Assembly: GCA_029721515.1 (NCBI GenBank)
Contig: CM056563.1
Location: 21,724,954-21,788,953 of the forward strand
DNA: 64,000 bases
Source: Synanceia verrucosa
Taxonomy: Eukaryota > Chordata > Actinopteri > Perciformes > Synanceiidae
Direction of reading: 5' to 3'
In this document: positions 24,209 through 36,479 of the stretch, one piece after another
Layout: the number at the start of each line of letters is the position of its first letter
How positions within the stretch are numbered: position 1 is the first letter of the stretch
The notes under the pieces: generated by a model
Told to the model about the DNA's origin: nothing
The model's input: only the letters and a program-made list of their open reading frames with translations
Database searches by the model: none
Made by a program: the position numbers and the translations under genes

Positions 24209-24805
24209 ACGTACACTGTAATTTTTTCTCCCATCTAGTGGTTAAATTTGAGTTTGCATTTGCAGTCTAGTGCCACACGTTTTCAACTGTGCATTGCAAC
24301 ACTGTTGGAACTATGGTAGGTGGAATGAGTCAACTCCCATCCCAGGCATGCGGCCACTCTCTGGCCCCCTGCCCAGAGCTCTGGTCATTTTATGGCCCTT
24401 ATACACTTTTTGGGTGATGAGGATTCCTTCTCCCTCTGTGTGATATAACTATGGTCTTGCATTAGGACCAAAAGTGGAGTGCCGGTTTTAGTTCAGTGCC
24501 AGGTAAGTAAGACTGTCGTCTCCACGCTGTTTCTCTGTGAAACGCGAAAATGCATTTTGCCCTATCGGTACTAGCAGGTAGTGTTTTAGGTCTCTCTCGG
24601 CAGTTCATAGATTTTTATAGACCGGAAAGCCATGGAAGCCTCCGTATGAGTGACCCGCTCTAAGTAAAGACAGATAACTGACACTTCGCCCAGGAGGATA
24701 AGTCGGATTGTTGACATAGGTTATTTTACACCAACGAGGGTCTATTTATGAATGAAGAGATTAATTTGAGGTAATAAATTACTTAAAACCTTACACAATG
24801 TACCT
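24209..24805. mobile_element. TTAA-flanked MITE, family B
   Basis: A 597-bp segment flanked by TTAA at 24205-24208 and 24806-24809. The left end ACGTACACTGT and the inverse of the right end AGGTACATTGT match at 9 of 11 positions. The internal text ('ctcccatctagtggtt', 'gaaagccatggaagcctccg') is familiar from repeated fish DNA by recall. It contains no transposase. Class assignment as piggyBac-type rests on the TTAA flanks only. Confidence 0.55.
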
Positions 24806-24809
24806 TTAA

Positions 24810-26336
24810 TTTTGTGGAAAAGCAAACACATAGGAATCATTATACAGCATTCAGCTCAATGAGCTGTGCTGCAGCTTTCGTATGTTACTGATGCCATCCA
24901 GACAGACAGGAAGCAGCAGCTCCACTGACAACTGTGAGGTACAAGCAGTGGTGCACAGCAGAAAGATGGTCAGAGTAAAGCAGTGAATGGACAGAATGGG
25001 AGCAGGCGATGGACTGGAGGACCTCTAGTTCTTAGCAGTGATATAGGCCAGGTCTCATTGTGTCAACTTCCTGATTTCCAGTCAGTTTATATTGCCATCA
25101 TCCGCCTCTCTAACTTCTTCTGCTGGGTGGATAGTATGCCCTCTGTGCCTGAAAAGGGAAAGACTGTAAGACATCTTAAGCTCTAAGCGGTGGGAGGAGA
25201 GAGTCATCACTGGTGTGACAGCTAGGTGCTGAAGGGGTGATACTTTAAGCAGCGTGGCGTGGCTCCACTTTCATCAGAATGGGGGAGAAGCCACAGCCGA
25301 GAGGGTCAACTGAGCATTTTTGAACAGACAGTTCAAAGCGTGGCAGTATTTTCAGCTCAGATTCACATCACTGTGACCGTGCTTAGTCCAAACAATGTGC
25401 TGCTGTCTAAAATATCAGGACAGGTACTAAAAATGAGCCGAATGTCCTGGGAGAACCGGCCAGAGGAGGATGATGAGAAGATGACGGAGTACCGGGGCTT
25501 GACGGCACAGCTAGGAGTGATGTACACAGTATGTGCTCATCAAGGAAGGTCATACAGTTGTCTTTGCACGATCCCTGCAGCCTCCTGGCAAGCATGCAGG
25601 ACACCTCGCCCTGGGGAGGCGGACCACCAAGAGGGAGGCGGGTGCATGAGGTCGGATCATTTGTGAAAGTCTCCTGGGGCTTCACAGATGTGCACATATT
25701 GCAGCAAACTCTGCAGGCAGGGCCTTATGATGTGGATTAAGAGGAGTCGTCCGTAGATTATACATGTTGTCTGGACACATTCCAAGGCCAGATCAATCCA
25801 TGTTGTCAGGCTGAGAGCGGCTGGTCTAAAAAGAGCTGATAAGACACTGATCCTCAGATAAAATCACAGCTTATGAACTCAACAGGAGAGTAAATGATGA
25901 ACTTGCTACACTGACAATGAAAAAAAACAAATTATTTAGCATTTGAAACCAAAGAAAGTAAATCATGTGAATAAACAAGTAAATAATTTATGTGAAAACA
26001 CTCAGGGATGATGGATATTTAAAGACATGAAATCACCCAACCGTGTGTCAAATTCAAATAAACCCCACTTCAACCAACATACATCCATAATAATAACATA
26101 ATACATAACAATATAGTATAACATTCACTGACAGCAATTTTCTACATTGTTGTAATTTAATGGTCATTTTATATTGTAACCTTAACTTACATCTGAATAC
26201 TTTTTCCACCACTAAATATCTAGAGAATTGTTGCACATAATTGGCTGACAGTTTTGACATAAAAAATGGAGTCAGATAAGTAAACTTTTTTGTCTGTCTT
26301 GGTTTTAAAAATGTTAGATTTATAAATTTGAGTGAA
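24810..26336. other. intergenic DNA with unrecognised open frames
   Basis: The region 25000-25740 has the longest non-repeat frames of the desert (135 aa plus strand at 25259-25666, overlapping 96 aa minus strand). None shows a recognisable domain, and I saw no splice-site pattern that would make one an exon. Balanced composition here could also mean conserved non-coding DNA. Confidence 0.35.
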
Positions 26337-26340
26337 TTAA

Positions 26341-26913
26341 AGGGGAAGTGCAGTTTTTTTTTTACAAATTGTACCTTATTTCTGAGATAAAATACTGTAA
26401 TTTACTCACCCATTTAACTTGAAAAAAAATTCATTCTGTAAACTTACTTCCTGTGTATCATAGTTTACTAAGGACCCCTAGTGCCCCTGCGTCCTTCGCA
26501 GTGCCTGAACTAAAATACTTATTTGTGATGTTTTCACATATGCATACATGCTTTGTTTTCGTTCAGGCACTGTGAAGGACGCAGGGGCACTAGGGGTCCT
26601 TAATAAACTATGATACACAGGAAGTAGAGTTTGTTCACATATTGAATTTTCTCAAGTTACGGACAACTCCAGACTCAAATGAGAACAGTAATAGTGTAGC
26701 CCATCTTGTTAAACGTCTGTTATTTGAGAAATGGTCAAGATTGTCTCATTTACTGGCTGCATTTCAGTGCCCCATTCACTCCTGTTAAGTGGATATTATC
26801 AAATCCAAGATCGTCAGAAATACCCCAAATGACTCCAAAGTGACATGCGTAACTTAATGGCAGTATTTAATCCCAGAAGTGAGGTCCAATTTGTAAAAAA
26901 CAGGACTTCCCCT
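26341..26913. mobile_element. TTAA-flanked foldback MITE, family C
   Basis: The left end after TTAA (26337-26340) reads AGGGGAAGTGCAG, then poly-T and ACAAATTGTACC. The right end is its inverse with changes (GGTCCAATTTGTAAAAAACA then GGACTTCCCCT, followed by CTAA). Inside, a second inverted repeat has ~70-nt arms at about 26436-26506 and 26568-26638 ('gtgcccctgcgtccttcgca' against 'tgaaggacgcaggggcac'), so the element folds strongly on itself. No coding content. Its right CTAA is shared with the next MITE. Confidence 0.75.
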
Positions 26914-26917
26914 CTAA

Positions 26918-27045
26918 CTCTTTGAGTGCCAGCCATTTTATAAAACAGAAATTGCCTTGTGCCAGCATTTTTGTCCATTTCATAGGCAGCGGGAGACCAC
27001 GATTGGCGACCTGTTGCCAAAAAACACTTTGACATATTATTTTGT
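26918..27045 (+). mobile_element. MITE family A, copy 2, internally deleted
   Basis: Begins CTCTTTGAGTGCCAGCC right after CTAA (26914-26917), a TTAA with one change. After 'tttttgtccatttcat' it jumps directly to the other end of the element ('gcagcgggagaccacgattg'), so about 300 bp of the interior is missing. It fades out near 27045 without a clear right terminus. Confidence 0.7.
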
Positions 27046-28535
27046 TGATGCTGCGGAAACAGTTAAAATGACAAATAGAAAATTAACTTGTGTATATTGT
27101 CTCAGGTTAATAACTGTTATTTTCCTCTCCAAACATATCTTATGTATATGATCTTGGCCTCCAGCCCCTACATGAAGCACGGGAGGACAGGATGACATCA
27201 CAAAGAAAAGCATCGTCTCCTGAACCACTCAGCTCTAATGCTGCACGCTGCCAAAGCTACCGGCACTCTGCAACCTGTGTGTCTTTACAATGAAAGACAA
27301 GAATAGAGTGAAACCTCATGCGAAGCTTCAAGCAAAAGAGCAGCACTGTGTCCGAATAAAAGATCTTAGTGTAGCACTTTGTCCTTGAGAGCAGAGTGGA
27401 GCTGTGTTCATGGGACTCCTGGTAACAATAGCAGATGTTTCTGATGAAAGCTGATTGTTTGACATGATTAAGGTCAGATTCTCTTTCAGTGCTCTTATTC
27501 TTCATGTTGAATAACTTAAGGAAGGATTCAGTGAAAGCACCCACACAGCTCTGCTAGTTTTCACACTGCGGCTGAGGTTTTAGGCCTCATTCTCGTCATA
27601 CTTTGACTGTGAAATGAGACAGTCGCTGTGATGTTAAGAGTTCACATTGTCAGCTTTGAGCTCTGGAGGGGATTTTCAACCATATCAAATGAACTGTTAA
27701 AGAGCCACAGACCCTTTTGTGCTTCTGCCAAAAGTATTTCGACAGATTAAGATTGGATCCTGTTATCGCTATCTGTCGCCATTTCTTATCAATTGTTGTC
27801 GCTGTTGGATAGTAAGAATGGAAAATTGCCAGAACGACAACACAGCCAGTCATCAGATGAATTTCAATACCAATACAACACTGTCAAACCACTGAAGAAA
27901 AGCCAGCCAGCTGTAATTGTTACAGGATATGATCAGTATTGAAAAGGACTCGCTAAAGCAGTCAAAGAACGCCGACATGCTTTAGTGTGGAAACACGGTT
28001 AAGTTCAAGATCAGTCTATAGCTACAGAGCAATGGCATGAAAAGATAAAAGTTGAGCTTTAAAATGTATTCTGAGCTGCAGATGACTATCCACACAATAA
28101 TCTGTCTGGGATGCTGACTCTGCCTGACTAATTTAGCCAAGTCAGTCTGAGCCAGAGAGACAGCAGGTGGAGTGAGGTGGAGCCTGAGGTGAATGACAAA
28201 TGAAACAAAACAACTGGTGCACTGATCTGTACAGACTGATGATCTGCACAGCAGGGTAATACACCTACACCTAATAATCAATACTACTATTAATTATTAT
28301 CATTGGTGTGCATTTGTCAGATCTAGAATCTAGAATCGAGAACAACTCGTTCATACAGTTAAAAGATATGCACCAGCGAGTCTTCCTGAGGTCTGATCCA
28401 GTACATCATATTTATCATATACTGTATATAACATTAGTGTTATGCTATATTATGTAGTGGTAGAAAGATGTGAAGGCAAGGTCGACACATCAAGACGGAC
28501 AACCATTCACACTGAATTTAGTGTCAATTAACCAA
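27046..28535. other. intergenic DNA, no gene recognised
   Basis: Unique sequence of mixed composition. Frames of 63-99 aa on the minus strand have no domain. A CRE-like word (TGACATCA) is at about 27192. No repeat ends found. Confidence 0.4.
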
Positions 28536-28539
28536 TTAA

Positions 28540-28958
28540 CTCAGTTAGTGCTGTCGAAGTAATAATACGTAGAGTGTTTTTTCTCTCCAGCAGCCTGTAA
28601 GTAATTTTGGGGCTTCTGGGAGATGTAGTCAGAGCATAAAGAGACGGTATACACTACAGAGATCAAAGCAGGAAGTGGAGACGATCGAGATTACAGAGCA
28701 AAACAGATTCTGGATAAAAAGTGGCGTTTTGGTGAAAGTGTCCTCTACTCTACCTCTGATAAAACAAGAATGAAACAAGGTAAAAACAAACATTTTTTTT
28801 CATGATGAAATAGAGAGTCTCTTCTTTCGTTTGAGCTATTCAGTGTTTTCAGAGATATAGTACAAAATATTCTGTGGGTCTTGAAATGTGACTCAAAATT
28901 GGCAAAAATGCTGCTACAAGGCACTTTCCGTTTTATAAAATAGCTGACATTCAATGAG
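28540..28958 (-). mobile_element. MITE family A, copy 3
   Basis: Inverse orientation. TTAA lies on the left (28536-28539) and the terminus CTCAGTTAGTGC follows. The right terminus reads 'gacattcaatgag', followed by TTGC in place of TTAA. It carries the inverse of the shared block (ggggcttctgggagatgtagt, 28609-28629). Confidence 0.8.
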
Positions 28959-30290
28959 TTGCCCTTAATTTCCACTGGATACGGAATGACGCCACCATGC
29001 GTCGTCCGTTGTCCGTCAATATCCCCCAGATCGTTCTGCATCCAGTTAACCTAACCATGTCCTTGGACAGTTACGTCGCTGGTGAAACCACTACAGTTAT
29101 TACTGTAGTGGTTTTAATGCCAAATAGAAAGTGACGAAGCAGCTTTATGAGTGTTGGGATGATATGTTGGATGAGACAGAGGAGATAAAGTGTCCAGCAT
29201 CCGAGGACCACATACCTGTCCCTTCCTTCTCTTCACAATATGTCGTCTTGCTTTTGCTGCTCAAATTCCTTCTGTAGCTTTTAGCAAAACAGGAAGCAAA
29301 GAGTGTCATTTACGCTGGCGCTGATTGGCTCAAAGTGATGGATATGGAAGACAGTTTCATTTTGTTTCACCTGCATTAATGTGAAAGGTATGATTGCAGT
29401 TCAAACACTGACTCACACTCTGATCCATTAGAGGTAAATCAGGATGCATTAGGTGAAATGTGGGCCCCACTTAAGTTTTAAATTGCTGTTTTTTTTTTTT
29501 CCATTCTGGAGCGCTTTTACTGTTTTCTACAAAAACAGTTCAGGAACAAACTGGCATGGAGCTACAGCCAGTGATGTGGAGGTAGATGTGGCCAGCTGTC
29601 TTTATCAAATGAAGATATACAGTATCTATGATTATATATATATATATATATATCCATGTAGAAACAATTGCTGAAGTCACTGTTGAGTGGATGAAAAGGA
29701 ATTTCAGGCTACATTACAGGCATCAGCAGTGAGAGCTCCAGTTGCAACAGCTTTTAATTTATTTATTCCCTGAGACTTACCGACAGGAGAACCTAGAGTC
29801 TTCTAAAAACGCAGTAAAGGTCGCTGAATTAATAAAGGGCTATGAGCTTTTACTGGAGTTGTGAGAAGAGATGGCTGTATTTATTTTAGCTGGCTTCTCA
29901 GGCAACTCACAGAGCGAGTTGAGTCCGTTCAGTCCCTCAGCGGCTCCAGTGCATTTTACAGTACATGTGTTCATGTGCTGGGCTTGTTTGTTTTTGTGGG
30001 ACATATGCGTTTTATACCATTGTTGCTGTCAGGAAAAAAAAAGCTTTGCAGTTGCAAAAGTGAAGCAATGAATTATAGAGCATTTCCAATATATGGAGTC
30101 AGTGATAAAATATATATTTTCATTTTGATTTACTTGTTTTTTTTTTGTGTGTGAACATCAACGCCCCTTCGCTCATCCTTCAGTCATGACTTCATATTGA
30201 AACAGTGGCAATTGTGATTTTACTGAAGAGAAAGACCCAAAAACAGAACATTAAATAATTTCATTATCCATAGCCAACTATTTTCTGATA
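28959..30290. other. intergenic DNA with an unassigned repeat and an (AT)n tract
   Basis: The sequence at 28965-29040 ('taatttccactggatacgga', 'gtccgtcaatatccccca') resembles 40218-40290 ('taatttccactggatgcggt'), which shows an interspersed repeat of unknown class. An (AT)n tract is at 29634-29652. The frame at 29861-30154 has no recognised domain. Confidence 0.45.
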
Positions 30291-30294
30291 TTAA

Positions 30295-30540
30295 CTCATT
30301 GAGTGCCAGCCATTTTATAAAACAGAGAGTGCCTTGTTCCAGCATTTTTGCCCACTTTGAATCATATTTCAAGACCCACAGAATATTTTGTACTATGTCT
30401 CTGAAAACACTGAATAGATCAAATGAAAGAAGAGACTCTCTATTTCATCATGAAATAAACAGTTTGTTTGTACCTTGTTACATTCTTGTTTTATCAGAGG
30501 TAGAGGACACTTTCAAAAAAATCTCCACTCTTTATCCACA
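30295..30540 (+). mobile_element. MITE family A, copy 4, right end missing
   Basis: The left TTAA (30291-30294) is followed by CTCATTGAGTGCCAGCC. Similarity to the family ends at about 30540, after 'aaaaaaatctccactcttta'. The distal half, including the ZNF143-like block, is absent. Confidence 0.8.
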
Positions 30541-30884
30541 GAAAGAAAGTCCATTAAGTGTGGGGGTAGAATAGATTACTTAGGGCATAATATTATAAAT
30601 AAATAATAGTATAAACTACAATGGTGTATTAGTCTTATTGCTACTTAATCAACCTCATCAATAATATGTTTGCCTACAAGAAATATAGTCTGTCGGAGAA
30701 ATGGTTCCTTTAAATATAAATTATTTTATCCACCTCTTCAAACAGTCAAATCCCAAACAACTGCAATCAGAGTCCAACAGAGACGCTGACAGACCTTTGA
30801 AGTCATTGACAAGGTTTTCACTTTGCTGAGGACAGTCTCTGTCTCTGTGTCGTCCCCCTCCTCCTCCTGGCTTTATATCTTCAT

Positions 30885-31480
30885 GCTCTCAGGGTCGGCT
30901 CACGGGTATCTCCACGAGTCAGAGCGGCAAATGCCCGGCCTACGGTGACAGAGAACTGCACAAAATCATTTTGATGTTGGACGAGAATAATGCAAACGTA
31001 ATTACCATGAGCTAATAACTTCAGGCAATAGAGCCAAAATCCGACTCAGTGTCTCCTTCTAATTGTGAGAATGGATAAAACCTTTTCTCTTTCAGCTGAA
31101 GTCCGTCAGTTCTGCAGCTCGAGCTGGTTTGAACGGGGCGATAAGAGCGCCTTCAATGGCGGTGGCATGTAGACTTTTTGTCTCTTCAATGTGAATAATT
31201 ACACTGAAATTCGAGCAGACCAAAGATAATGTGTGTACGGCTAATCCGATCATTTCCAGTGGAAATTATGTGTCTAAAACAAATGTAGAGTGAAGAGAGT
31301 GCAGCAGATTCGAAGGGAAGCAGCTCACAGAAATCTCCCACCTCTTCTTTTTGCTATGATGTTAACCTTGCCTGAAATAATTGTGGGTGTGCATGCACTC
31401 GGACCAGCCGATTTGATTGAGCAACTGAAGTACTTTATTGTTTTCTACTGAGGGAAGACGCTTGTGGATGCTATCAAAAG
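30885..31480. other. candidate conserved non-coding element
   Basis: Long non-repetitive stretch with balanced composition and words typical of developmental enhancers (GCAAACGTAATTACC, TTCTAATTGTGAG, GTGAATAATTACACTG), plus a GC-rich core (GCGATAAGAGCGCCTTCAATGG). There is no open frame with exon character. Of the candidates in this window it is the longest free of repeats. Conservation not tested. Confidence 0.35.
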
Positions 31481-31830
31481 GCTGGGATATTTACGAGAAC
31501 ATGGTGTTGATTGGGAGGATTGCATCTCAAAGGCTGCAAATCAGTCCCTTTGTTTTGTTTTTCAGAGACTAAAGAAAGAGGATTAAAGTCATTTCTAGAC
31601 CCCCAGGCAAAATCTTAAACAAGGTTCACAGAATTAATCAGTGTTTTGCAAAGACAGGGTGGAAGTGTTGGAAAAAACAGATTATTGTATCGAGAAAAAC
31701 GACATTGTTCATTCAATAATATTTCTTCTTGCCTTTGTTAAACCTGCTGCCTGAGCTGACCTCAAATAAGAAAAGATACAGATCTGAGTTTAACGTGTGA
31801 GCAAACTTACATTTACCTGTGTTTAATTAA

Positions 31831-32917
31831 CCCTCAGACGTCAGTTTAATTTACTACCCTTCAAGGACAAAAATGTTTACTTCCAAAAAGTGCAATATAA
31901 ATATTACAGATTAATATTTTTTCTGCTTTTTTGGGGTTAATTCTTTTGATCAACTTCAGTTCTGATCAAAACTATCAAATATTAAAAAAATATCAGGACT
32001 TTAACAAATGCCATTTTGATTACATGATGCTGTTATTTTATGGACTTAATGGGACGTTAAGAGGGTAGTACATTTTAAATCTGGCGCTACACAAAAACTA
32101 ATAATGATACTAATACTAAACTAATAATCTCCAAGGCTGATAAAAATCTCTCAGCCCACCAATATTTGTTATATAGAAAATAACTATTTTTTGTGTTTTT
32201 TTTCATAAAAATAATAGCATCATTTAATCAAATTGACATTTAAAGGGTTAAAGTCCTGATAATTATTCAATATTTAATATTGATAATAGTTAATAGTTTT
32301 GATCAGAAGTTGAGCAAAAGACTTAACCCAAAAAAGCAGAAAAAAATTAATCTGTACTATTTTTATAGCAGTTTTGGACTTTTTTGTCCTTAATGACTCA
32401 AGAGGGTAGTAAATTTTAAATCTGATGCTACCCAAAAACTAATAATGCATCAAAGTCAATATTTTGGCTTATATTTGATATATACAAGACATCTGAAAAA
32501 AAAAAAACCAGCCACTCAAAATGGCTTTATGCAAAATAATTCATTTTTTGTGTTTTTTTTCCCATAAAAATGACAGTGACAACAAATAATCAAACTGGCA
32601 TTTAAATGGTTAAAATCCTCGAAATGATTGAATGTTGGTAGTTTTGAGCAGGGCTGAAGTTGCTTAAGAGATCTGTGCAGAAAAAAATAATAATCTGTTC
32701 AGTTTTTGTGTGCTTAAGGGCAAAAGAGGGTAGTCATTTTTTCACAGTGCTCTGTTGCTCTTTTAGAAAAATTAAAATTTGAATTCCAAAATTTGTCAAG
32801 AGAGAGGCCTTCTTACAAAAAATATGCCATATGCACTAACACAGCCAAAATGATGGCTGGATGAAAAGGAAAAAAATTGCTCAAATGGACAAAAATGTCC
32901 CTAGTGATGCATGAGGG
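31831..32917. mobile_element. TTAA-flanked element with CCCTCA ends and internal repeats, family D
   Basis: A segment of about 1,087 bp between TTAA at 31827-31830 and 32918-32921. Ends are CCCTCAGACG and GCATGAGGG (inverse CCCTCATGC), resembling piggyBac-type termini that begin CCC. The interior repeats itself: 'gagggtagta' followed by 'attttaaatctg' and 'aaaaactaataatg' occurs near 32059 and 32401, with a partial third near 32706. Inverse copies of the same words (ttactacccttcaaggac) lie at the left end. There is no transposase. Confidence 0.7.
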
Positions 32918-32921
32918 TTAA

Positions 32922-33579
32922 AACAATATTATACTAATTACCCTGTCATTAACTAAAAAATATGAGCAGGATGAATATTTTGTCCACCCCCAGTGTGAAA
33001 AGCTCAAGGATTTGACAATTTGACAGGGACATAGTGACAAAAGTGAGACACTGCAGTCAAATATCAAAGACATTCCACCAAAGAAAGCTGGTAGCCGAAG
33101 TCATCAGCTGCACTGTTGGGAGTCTCTGCCAACAAATCTGATGCAAGAACAATCAGAACATTTCAGCCGGTCAAACTGTCATCCATCTTTCTTTCATAGC
33201 TTCCACTCTTCTATTATCAGTCTGTCAGACCCTCTGCAGCTAAAGACATTCACATATGCTAAAGCTGGAGTACATATCTGATATTATTTCAATATGGGGA
33301 TGACACATTAATATTTCTGACAGTGGAGGTGATTCATTCGCTCTGGTCCAAGTTGTCAATATTCAGTATAAAACATCAGCCTGTTCACACTCTTCTTCAT
33401 ATTCCTATTTCTTGATGCAGCAATAGATCTGAATGTACACATATAGTACTGTTAAATCTTATATATGACATAACACGTGAAATCTTATATCTTATATATG
33501 ACATAACACATCATACTCATCACTCAGAATTCCAAGTTTTGATATTGTCAGGATCTCCTATTTATTCATTGCGTTTCAG
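32922..33579. other. intergenic DNA with a small local duplication
   Basis: Unique sequence. At about 33456-33510 'cttatatatgacataacac' occurs twice in tandem. Nothing else recognised. Confidence 0.4.
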
Positions 33580-34264
33580 TAGGGGTGTGATGATACACTC
33601 AGCTAACAAGACGAGATGACACACGATATTGATTTCACGAGAGCGAGAAAACTAAAATGACTGGACAGTCATTTAAAACTATTTTATTGTCTCCCACAGT
33701 TTATGTAACTCTACCTTAAATCATTCATAAAAATACCTTAAATCATTTTGACATGAGGTGAGATGTATCTGAGTTGAATGTGGTGATGCTACAGCATATT
33801 TAAGGGGAAACGCTTTTTATTTTTTGTTCTGGTGTTGCACTTTGTAGACGGTCCCTGAGCTCTCTCCATAACGGCCAGTGCTCATTAAGAACAATGTTTT
33901 CTGTGGAGCACCAGGGATGCATAGTTTTGGTAAAAATATGGTTGCCTCACCAACACTGCAGAAATGCATTGTTTGCATCTTTAAATCATACTTTATTTGA
34001 CATATTGATCCAGGAATTTTGAATCTACCAATATCTTTCTAACTTTACAAAAGTGCTGCAGTTGCTACTTTCCTTTGTCTTCGTCTTGTCAGTTTCTGGC
34101 AGACTAGACATAGAAAAGGCTCATTACTGCCACCCACAGGTCACTAAAGTCTGATAGGTTTCTTTCTGCCCTGTGCTCGCAAGACATCTTTTCACTTTAA
34201 CGAGAAATATTGTCTCTATTTAATCTCGCAAGATCTTGTGGCACGAGATCTCATCACACCCCTA
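33580..34264. mobile_element. hAT-type MITE
   Basis: The ends are TAGGGGTGTGATGA on the left and its inverse TCATCACACCCCTA on the right, 14 identical bases. The flanking 8-mers cgtttcag and ctttttag agree at 6 of 8 positions, a decayed hAT target duplication. The right arm contains 'cgcaagatcttgtggcacga', familiar from fish hAT repeats by recall. No transposase. Confidence 0.7.
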
Positions 34265-36052
34265 CTTTTTAGTCTATCTTTTCATAGAAAATGTCGAACA
34301 CAGCAGTCCTTTTTCTGAAGCTACTTGACCATCTGACAAGTACTTCTGATAGAATATACTAGTGCCTGATGGGTAATATCTTTGCAGTAGGCCACAAACA
34401 ATGTCCCAGACAAAAACAAGCTTACCTGAATGTGACTTTTTGTTCCACCAGCCTCCATGAAGACCCTCTGAAATTTGTTCACACCCATTAACTGACACAC
34501 ATACACACCATATGTCTATGTTTCCTCTTTAAATAGATTGCATGTGCACAATGAGCTGAGTGTTTTCTCTCCTCTCACCAACATGCTGTTGTGACATCTG
34601 CAGCTAAGGTGTGATCAAATATGTGCTGCTGCAACACAAAGACTTTGAAATTATTTTTTTCATATAAATATAGAGATTAATTATGGGCTGAGTATTTAAT
34701 GTAGTGGAGGTTTATTTGCCCTTAATATCATATTAATGCTGCCTTGAACCTGCTCACCTATTTGAAGTGGTGCTGAATGTTCAACAACGCCTTTGAGGTG
34801 TTGTTGAACATTATTGTATATTTCCCATCTTTTGTTTATATTTCCTATTGTGCGCTAATAAAGCATGAAAAACTATTATTGCTACTCACAATCTCTGTAA
34901 TGGGTTAAAATGTGTACTCTTTTTTTTTTTTAGTTTTTGTTATTGTTTTTATTTCATTATTGTATGTTTTCTGTTTTATACATATATGTTAATGTTATTA
35001 TCGTTGCTTTATTTTCCACTTCCATTTTATCACTGCTGTTTGCGGCCTCGTTAACTGTGATGTATGTGTTTGCAGCATGAAAAGCCAATAAAAATATTTG
35101 AATAAAAAAATATTATTAAAAACATGATACTGTTGTTTAATCAGGAAATCTGTTCCAGATCATGGGAAGGAAATTCACTTGGGCAGTCAACTAACTCACT
35201 AATTAATTGCCTAAAAATACATGTGTTAAGTTATTAATTTGGCTAAATCACATTGTCTTCATATGATTCAATAACAGCACAAATAAACTGGCTCAATAAT
35301 GATATCAGACACTTTCATATGTACTCCTAACTCTGATATTTGATTTGTGGCAATGGGACCGTCATATGATAATTCATGCCTCCACTTACAGCTGCAGTTA
35401 TTCGTCTATGACATGCTCATATTCTGCATGACTCTCTCTTTCTGAATCCACCCATATAACTGCCCTCCACCACTCCTGCCTCACATCCCAGTGTCTAGCG
35501 CTGCTCCCTCTTCATTATGTTCCGTTCCAATACAACTGATTTGTGAATTACTTAGCCTATATATTGTACACACATTGTTTTTGTTTTTGATGTGTCACAA
35601 ATGTAAAGACAGTTTGCAGAAATCTGTAGAAAGACGAGTATGACTGAAGGACTTTCACCCAAAAGGTTTTCTTGTCCCTCATTTTAATTTATGTCCGTTA
35701 AATAAGATAACACAGTCATTTTAAACAAAACAATGTTTTGCTAAACCCAAACAAGTAAGAATTCACAATGTTGTGTTTAAAACTGCTAGAGTAATCTGAG
35801 AGAAAAGTATTTGAGAATTGAGTGATACATCCCCAGTCTGCCCCTGCTGGACCAACATGTTACTGCCACTTTAGGTTTAGGCAACGTACAGTAAGTGCTC
35901 AAGTCCAAGAAAAAAAATACATGGTTGGACTGCTATGTTTGTACAGTGAACATGAAACTGAATGTAATGTAAAAGTGAAAGTAACTCACCAGATCTTCAG
36001 GATGAAGGCTTTGTGTTTGTTGAACCGATCCACTTCCCCTCCCGCCTGCTCT
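34265..36052. other. intergenic DNA with a possible LINE 3' end
   Basis: At 34918-35110 a T-rich stretch runs into 'aaaagccaataaaaatattt' and then an A-rich tail, which looks like the polyadenylated 3' end of an L1-like LINE (low certainty). The rest is unique AT-rich sequence. From 36007 a ~50-bp segment begins that is repeated at 36418. Confidence 0.35.
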
Positions 36053-36056
36053 TTAA

Positions 36057-36410
36057 CTCTTTGAGTGCCATTGATAACAAGTGATAATAACAAGTGTTTT
36101 TTTTTTTTTTTTTGGCAGCGGGTCGTCGATCACGGTCTCCTGCAGCCTGTGAGTAATGTTGGGGCTTCTGGGAGATGTAGTCAGAGCATAAAGAGATGGT
36201 ATAGGCCACAGAGATCAAAGCAGGAAGTGGAGACGATCGAGATTAGAGAACAAAAACACACAGATTCTGGTGATTTTGGTGAAATGATGAAATAGAGAGT
36301 CTCTTCTTTCATTTGAGCTATTCAGTGTTTTCAGAGACATAGTACAAAATATTCTGTGGGTCTTAAAATAAGACTCAAAATGGGCAAAAACGCTGCAACA
36401 AGGCATTTTA
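36057..36410 (-). mobile_element. MITE family A, copy 5, shortened, between direct repeats
   Basis: Starts after TTAA (36053-36056) with CTCTTTGAGTGCC in inverse orientation. About 70 bp are missing inside (it jumps from 'ttttggtgaaa' to 'tgatgaaatagag'), and the last ~25 bp of the right end are lost; a TTAA follows at 36411-36414. The flanks are direct repeats: 36007-36056 ('ggctttgtgtttgttgaacc') and 36418-36477 ('agctttgtgtttgttggaca'). The ZNF143-like block is at 36161-36181. Confidence 0.8.
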
Positions 36411-36479
36411 TTAAATAAGCTTTGTGTTTGTTGGACACATCCACCTCCCCTCCCGACCACACTTTTCCCTCTTTAAACC

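Noticed and set aside
25259..25740. Overlapping 135-aa and 96-aa frames, possible gene
   Set aside because: Both strands are open over the same span, neither shows a known domain, and no convincing splice sites or start context were seen.
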